In this document: one piece after another, positions 60,326-64,000 of the stretch
How the letters are laid out: each line of letters opens with the position of its first letter
How positions within the stretch are numbered: position 1 is the stretch's first letter
Assembly (NCBI RefSeq): GCF_902167635.1
Contig: NZ_CABHMS010000010.1
Location: 124,001-188,000, forward strand
DNA from: Chitinophaga vietnamensis
GTDB taxonomy: Bacteria; Bacteroidota; Bacteroidia; Chitinophagales; Chitinophagaceae
Reading direction: 5' to 3'
DNA length: 64,000 nt
Program-made: the position numbers and the translations under genes
The notes under the pieces: generated by a model
Databases searched by the model: none
Told to the model about the DNA's origin: nothing
Seen by the model: the letters and a program-made list of their open reading frames with translations, nothing else

Positions 60326-63300
60326 ATGATACGGAAACTTTACCTGTTACTGACTTGCTTCTTTTTACTTGCGCTGACGGCTAAGGCGCAGGTGGGCGTT
60401 GGTACCACTACGCCTGATGCTTCGGCAGCCCTGGATGTGACGGCGGCCGACAAGGGGGTGTTGGTGCCGCGGATAGCGCTGCGGGATGTAATGGATCCTT
60501 ATCCCGTGGCGGTGGCGCCGGCAAAGGGTTTGCTGGTATTCAACACAGCTGCGGGCGTAAAGGGCGGCAACGGAGCCGGCTTCTATTATTGGAGCGGCGC
60601 TGATGGCAATCCGGCTAACAAATGGATCTATGTTGGCGGTGATTTTCTTACGGAGATCACCAATAACAAGGTATTGCGTGATTCTATCATCAACCTCATC
60701 AAAAGTTCCGGGCAGAATATGCGCTCGAAAAGCAACAAGCTGGTGATAGCTGGCGGAGATAGCAGCGTGCTGAAGCCGGTATGGCTGGATATTGATATGA
60801 AGGCCTTGCTGACGGATTCGCTTTTCCGGGATACGGTGATCAGCCTGATCCGCAGCCGGGATATCAGGAAAGACAGCGTAGGTAAGTCCGGGTTTATTGA
60901 CTTGTATGATAGCAATGGCAATGTGTTGTCGAGGGCCGATAGCAGTGTATTGAAATATTTCAGGATAGGGGTGAACTCCCGCGGGTTGCGCGATAGTGTG
61001 AGCACTGTGGTGCTGGATAGTTTGAATAGAGGCCGTGTGAGAGATAGTGTATTGCAGATGACCAGCCGTAATATTAAAGATAGTTTGATCAAGAGCACCA
61101 CGTTCCGTGATAGTATGTTTGTAAACCTTCGTGGCAAAGCGGATAGCGTTGGCAAACGTGGCTTCATTGATTTGTATGATGCCAATGGCAATGTGCTGTC
61201 GCGGGCGGACAGTAGTGTATTCAAGCATTTTAAAATCGGTGTGAATTCCCAGGGTTTCCGTGACAGCGTAAGCACCGTAGTGTTGGATAGTTTGAATAAG
61301 GGCCGTGTGAGAGATAGCGTCTTGCAGATGACCAGCCGTAATATTAAAGATAGTTTGATCAAAAGCAACACGTTCCGTGATAGTATGTTTGTAAACCTTC
61401 GCGGCAAGGCGGATAGTGTTGGTAAACGAGGTTTCATTGATCTCTATGATATCAATGGTAATGTGTTGGCGAAGTCCGATAGCAGTGTATTTAAGCACTT
61501 TAAGATCGGTGTGAACTCGCTTGCTTTCCGTGATAGCGTAAGCACTGTAGTGCTGGATAGCCTCAACAAAGGCCGCGTGAGAGATAGTGTCTTGCAGATG
61601 ACCAGCCGTAGTATTAAAGATAGCTTGATCAAAAGCAACACGTTCCGAGATAGCATGTTTGTAAACCTCCGTGGCAAAGCGGATAGCGTTGGGAAGCGCG
61701 GTTTCATTGATCTCTATGATATCAATGGTAATGTGCTGGCGAAGTCTGATAGTAGTGTATTTAAACACTTTAAGATTGGTGTGAATTCCCAAGGCTTCCG
61801 GGACAGTGTAAGCACCGTAGTGCTGGATAGTTTGAATAGAGGCCGTGTGAGAGATAGCGTCTTGCAGATGACCAGCCGTAGTATTAAAGATAGCTTGATC
61901 AAAAGCAACACGTTCCGTGATAGCATGTTTGTAAACCTTCGCGGCAAAGCGGATAGTGTTGGCAAACGTGGCTTCATTGATCTCTATGACATCAATGGCA
62001 ATGTGCTGGCGAAGTCTGATAGTAGTGTGTTCAAGCACTTTAAGATTGGTGTGAACTCCCAAGGCTTCCGTGATAGCGTGAGTACAGTGGTGCTAGATAG
62101 TTTGAATAGAGGCCGTGTGAGAGATAGTGTATTGCAGATGACCAGCCGTAGCATTAAAGATAGTTTGATCAAAAGCACCACGTTCCGTGATAGCATGTTT
62201 GTAAACCTCCGCAGCAAGGCGGATAGCGTTGGGAAGCGTGGCTTCATTGATCTCTATGATATCAATGGTAATGTGCTGGCGAAGTCTGATAGCAGTGTGT
62301 TCAAGCACTTTAAAATCGGTGTGAATTCACTTGCTTTCCGTGATAGTGTAAGTACCGTCGTGCTGGATAGCCTCAACAAAGGCCGTGTGAGAGATAGTAT
62401 CGTTAACATGGTGACCAATAATAAAGTCATCCGCGATAGTATCTTCAATAACCTCCGAGGAAAAGCGGATAGTGTTGGTAAACGTGGCTTCATTGATCTC
62501 TATGACATCAATGGCAATGTGCTGGCGAAGTCTGATAGTAGTGTTTTCAAGCATTTCAAGATTGGTGTGAATTCCCTTGCTTTCCGTGATAGCGTAAGCA
62601 CCGTAGTGCTGGATAGTTTGAATAGAGGCCGTGTGAGAGATAGTGTATTGCAGATGACCAGCCGTAGCATTAAAGATAGTTTGATCAAAAGCACCACGTT
62701 CCGTGATAGCATGTTTGTAAACCTCCGAGGCAAAGCGGATAGCGTTGGTAAACGTGGTTTCATTGATCTCTATGATATCAATGGCAATGTGCTGGCGAAG
62801 TCTGACAGTAGTGTGTTCAAGCATTTCAAGATTGGTGTGAATTCCCAAGGCTTCCGTGATAGCGTAAGCACCGTAGTGCTAGATAGCCTCAACAAAGGTC
62901 GTGTGAGAGATAGTATCGTGAACATGGTGACCAATAATAAAGTGATCCGTGATAGCATTTTCAATAACCTCCGAGGAAAAGCGGATAGTGTAGGTAAACG
63001 TGGCTTCATTGATCTCTATGATATCAATGGTAATGTGCTGGCGAAGTCTGATAGCAGTGTGTTCAAGCATTTCAAGATTGGTGTGAATTCCCAAGGCTTC
63101 CGTGATAGCGTAAGCACCGTAGTGCTGGATAGCCTTAACAAAGGCCGTGTGAGAGACAGTATCGTGAACATGGTGACCAATAATAAAGTCATTCGCGATA
63201 GCATCTTCAATAATCTCCGAGGTAAAGCGGATAGCGTTGGTAAACGTGGTTTCATTGATCTCTATGATATTAATGGTAATGTGCTGGCGAAGTCCGATAG

Positions 63301-64000
63301 CAGTGTATTCAAGCACTTTAAGATTGGTGTGAACTCCCAAGGCTTCCGTGATAGCGTAAGTACCGTAGTGCTGGATAGTTTGAATAGAGGCCGCGTGAGA
63401 GATAGTGTATTACAGATGACCAGTCGTAGCATTAAAGATAGTTTGATCAAAAGCACCACGTTCCGTGATAGCATGTTTGTAAACCTTCGCAGCAAGGCGG
63501 ATAGCGTTGGCAAACGTGGTTTCATTGATCTTTATGATATCAATGGTAATGTGCTGGCGAAGTCCGATAGCAGCGTGTTTAAGCACTTCAAGATCGGCGT
63601 AAACTCCCTAGCTTTCCGTGATAGCGTAAGCACCGTAGTGCTGGACAGCCTAAACAAAGGCCGTGTGAGAGATAGTGTATTACAGATGACCAGCCGTAGT
63701 ATTAAGGATAGTTTGATCAAGAGCACCACGTTCCGTGATAGTATGTTTGTAAACCTTCGCAGCAAAGCGGATAGCGTTGGCAAACGTGGCTTCATTGATC
63801 TCTATGATATCAATGGTAATGTGCTGGCGAAGTCCGATAGTAGTGTATTTAAGCACTTCAAAATCGGTGTGAACTCCCTTGCTTTCCGTGATAGCGTAAG
63901 CACCGTAGTATTGGATAGTCTTAACAAAGGTCGTGTAAGAGATAGTGTATTACAGATGACCAGCCGTAGTATTAAAGATAGCTTGATCAAAAGCACCACG
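60326..64000 (+). CDS. Giant Asp-Ser-rich repeat surface protein (3' truncated by window edge)
   Basis: From the ATG at 60326 the + strand stays open for 1225 codons to the window end. It begins with a signal peptide (MIRKLYLLLTCFFLLALTAKA) and the QVGVGTTTPDASAALDV segment seen at the start of many Bacteroidota surface fibre proteins (followed by KGVLVPRIAL and FYYWSGADG). Repeats begin near residue 185: about eleven complete units of 90 or 82 residues plus a partial one, rich in RDSV, KDSL and DSS. It is probably exported by the type IX system with help of the neighbouring PorP and OmpA proteins. Its role could be adhesion or gliding. The many minus-strand open frames here are shadows of the repeats. 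Confidence 0.88.
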   Translation, partial: MIRKLYLLLTCFFLLALTAKAQVGVGTTTPDASAALDVTAADKGVLVPRIALRDVMDPYPVAVAPAKGLLVFNTAAGVKGGNGAGFYYWSGADGNPANKWIYVGGDFLTEITNNKVLRDSIINLIKSSGQNMRSKSNKLVIAGGDSSVLKPVWLDIDMKALLTDSLFRDTVISLIRSRDIRKDSVGKSGFIDLYDSNGNVLSRADSSVLKYFRIGVNSRGLRDSVSTVVLDSLNRGRVRDSVLQMTSRNIKDSLIKSTTFRDSMFVNLRGKADSVGKRGFIDLYDANGNVLSRADSSVFKHFKIGVNSQGFRDSVSTVVLDSLNKGRVRDSVLQMTSRNIKDSLIKSNTFRDSMFVNLRGKADSVGKRGFIDLYDINGNVLAKSDSSVFKHFKIGVNSLAFRDSVSTVVLDSLNKGRVRDSVLQMTSRSIKDSLIKSNTFRDSMFVNLRGKADSVGKRGFIDLYDINGNVLAKSDSSVFKHFKIGVNSQGFRDSVSTVVLDSLNRGRVRDSVLQMTSRSIKDSLIKSNTFRDSMFVNLRGKADSVGKRGFIDLYDINGNVLAKSDSSVFKHFKIGVNSQGFRDSVSTVVLDSLNRGRVRDSVLQMTSRSIKDSLIKSTTFRDSMFVNLRSKADSVGKRGFIDLYDINGNVLAKSDSSVFKHFKIGVNSLAFRDSVSTVVLDSLNKGRVRDSIVNMVTNNKVIRDSIFNNLRGKADSVGKRGFIDLYDINGNVLAKSDSSVFKHFKIGVNSLAFRDSVSTVVLDSLNRGRVRDSVLQMTSRSIKDSLIKSTTFRDSMFVNLRGKADSVGKRGFIDLYDINGNVLAKSDSSVFKHFKIGVNSQGFRDSVSTVVLDSLNKGRVRDSIVNMVTNNKVIRDSIFNNLRGKADSVGKRGFIDLYDINGNVLAKSDSSVFKHFKIGVNSQGFRDSVSTVVLDSLNKGRVRDSIVNMVTNNKVIRDSIFNNLRGKADSVGKRGFIDLYDINGNVLAKSDSSVFKHFKIGVNSQGFRDSVSTVVLDSLNRGRVRDSVLQMTSRSIKDSLIKSTTFRDSMFVNLRSKADSVGKRGFIDLYDINGNVLAKSDSSVFKHFKIGVNSLAFRDSVSTVVLDSLNKGRVRDSVLQMTSRSIKDSLIKSTTFRDSMFVNLRSKADSVGKRGFIDLYDINGNVLAKSDSSVFKHFKIGVNSLAFRDSVSTVVLDSLNKGRVRDSVLQMTSRSIKDSLIKSTT
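60878..64000 (+). repeat. In-frame repeat array of 270-bp and 246-bp units
   Basis: Units begin with the codons for VGK(R)GFIDLYD at 60878, 61148, 61418, 61688, 61958, 62228, 62474, 62744, 62990, 63236, 63506 and 63776. Spacings are 270, 270, 270, 270, 270, 246, 270, 246, 246, 270, 270, all multiples of three. The longer type carries an insert ending TTFRDSMFVNLRGKADS; the shorter has VNMVTNNKVIRDSIFNNL in that place. Small variants (SQGF or SLAF, LNRG or LNKG) are shuffled between units, a sign of recombination. Confidence 0.95.

Noticed and set aside
60365-64000. Large minus-strand proteins (565, 269 and many 79-87 residues)
   Set aside because: They are antisense shadows of the + strand repeat gene, which has the signal peptide, operon context and an uninterrupted frame.
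1-64000. rRNA, tRNA genes, insertion sequences, phage or plasmid functions
   Set aside because: Nothing resembling these was found on reading both strands; no transposase, integrase or replication gene is present.

Overview
The window reads as chromosomal DNA of a Bacteroidota bacterium, most like a Chitinophaga or another member of the Chitinophagaceae. The reasons are two SusC/SusD outer-membrane pairs, PorP/SprF and OmpA proteins of type IX secretion, many SPII lipoproteins, a LytS/LytTR pair, weak Shine-Dalgarno sequences, and promoters of the Bacteroidota form TAnnTTTG with an upstream TTTG. The species is an inference; no rRNA or tRNA gene was seen.

Layout. 1-3381: the 3' part of a SusC receptor and its SusD lipoprotein. 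3.4-8.0 kb: M20 peptidase, lipoprotein, SDR and a CPA1 Na+/H+ antiporter. 8.1-11.0 kb: an overlapping three-gene sugar operon (PIG-L deacetylase, GT4 glycosyltransferase, alpha/alpha-barrel glycosidase). 11.0-18.5 kb: two TetR modules with their targets, a DUF2089/membrane protein/hydrolase operon, a GNAT and a methyltransferase. 18.5-26.2 kb: SDR, mgtE, ATP-grasp protein, a second antiporter, an exported acetolactate decarboxylase and a large surface lipoprotein. 26.3-37 kb: LytS/LytTR, a complete SusC/SusD/Ig-like lipoprotein operon, a GH43 enzyme, SnoaL and Crp proteins, and an Endo H-type GH18 enzyme. 37-46 kb: three-domain LigD, DUF3175, a third TetR module with a DHA2 exporter, and a MacB/FtsX-type permease.

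46.1-54.8 kb holds a class I lanthipeptide cluster. It has four precursors sharing a 33-residue double-glycine leader, each with four Cys in its core, followed by LanC, full-length LanB, a C39-peptidase ABC exporter (LanT) and an unusually small HlyD protein. A tandem array of hairpin repeats separates precursor 1 from precursors 2-4. Just downstream (55.2-56.7 kb) lie an ECF sigma factor and a FecR-like anti-sigma with a Cys-rich periplasmic segment; they may regulate the cluster.

57.2 kb to the end: PorP/SprF, a TPR/PD40/OmpA protein and a huge repeat protein on the + strand (90- and 82-residue Asp-Ser-rich repeats) that runs off the window. This looks like a type IX-secreted surface fibre or adhesin with its outer-membrane partners. 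The many minus-strand open frames across this gene are antisense shadows.

Two further layers run through the window. One is a set of long, often perfect inverted repeats placed directly after stop codons (21 to about 110 bp stems), built from a few recurring sequence units. The other is TetR autoregulation: palindromic operators sit in or beside TAnnTTTG promoters, and in two modules the promoter lies so close to the ATG that the mRNA should be leaderless or nearly so.
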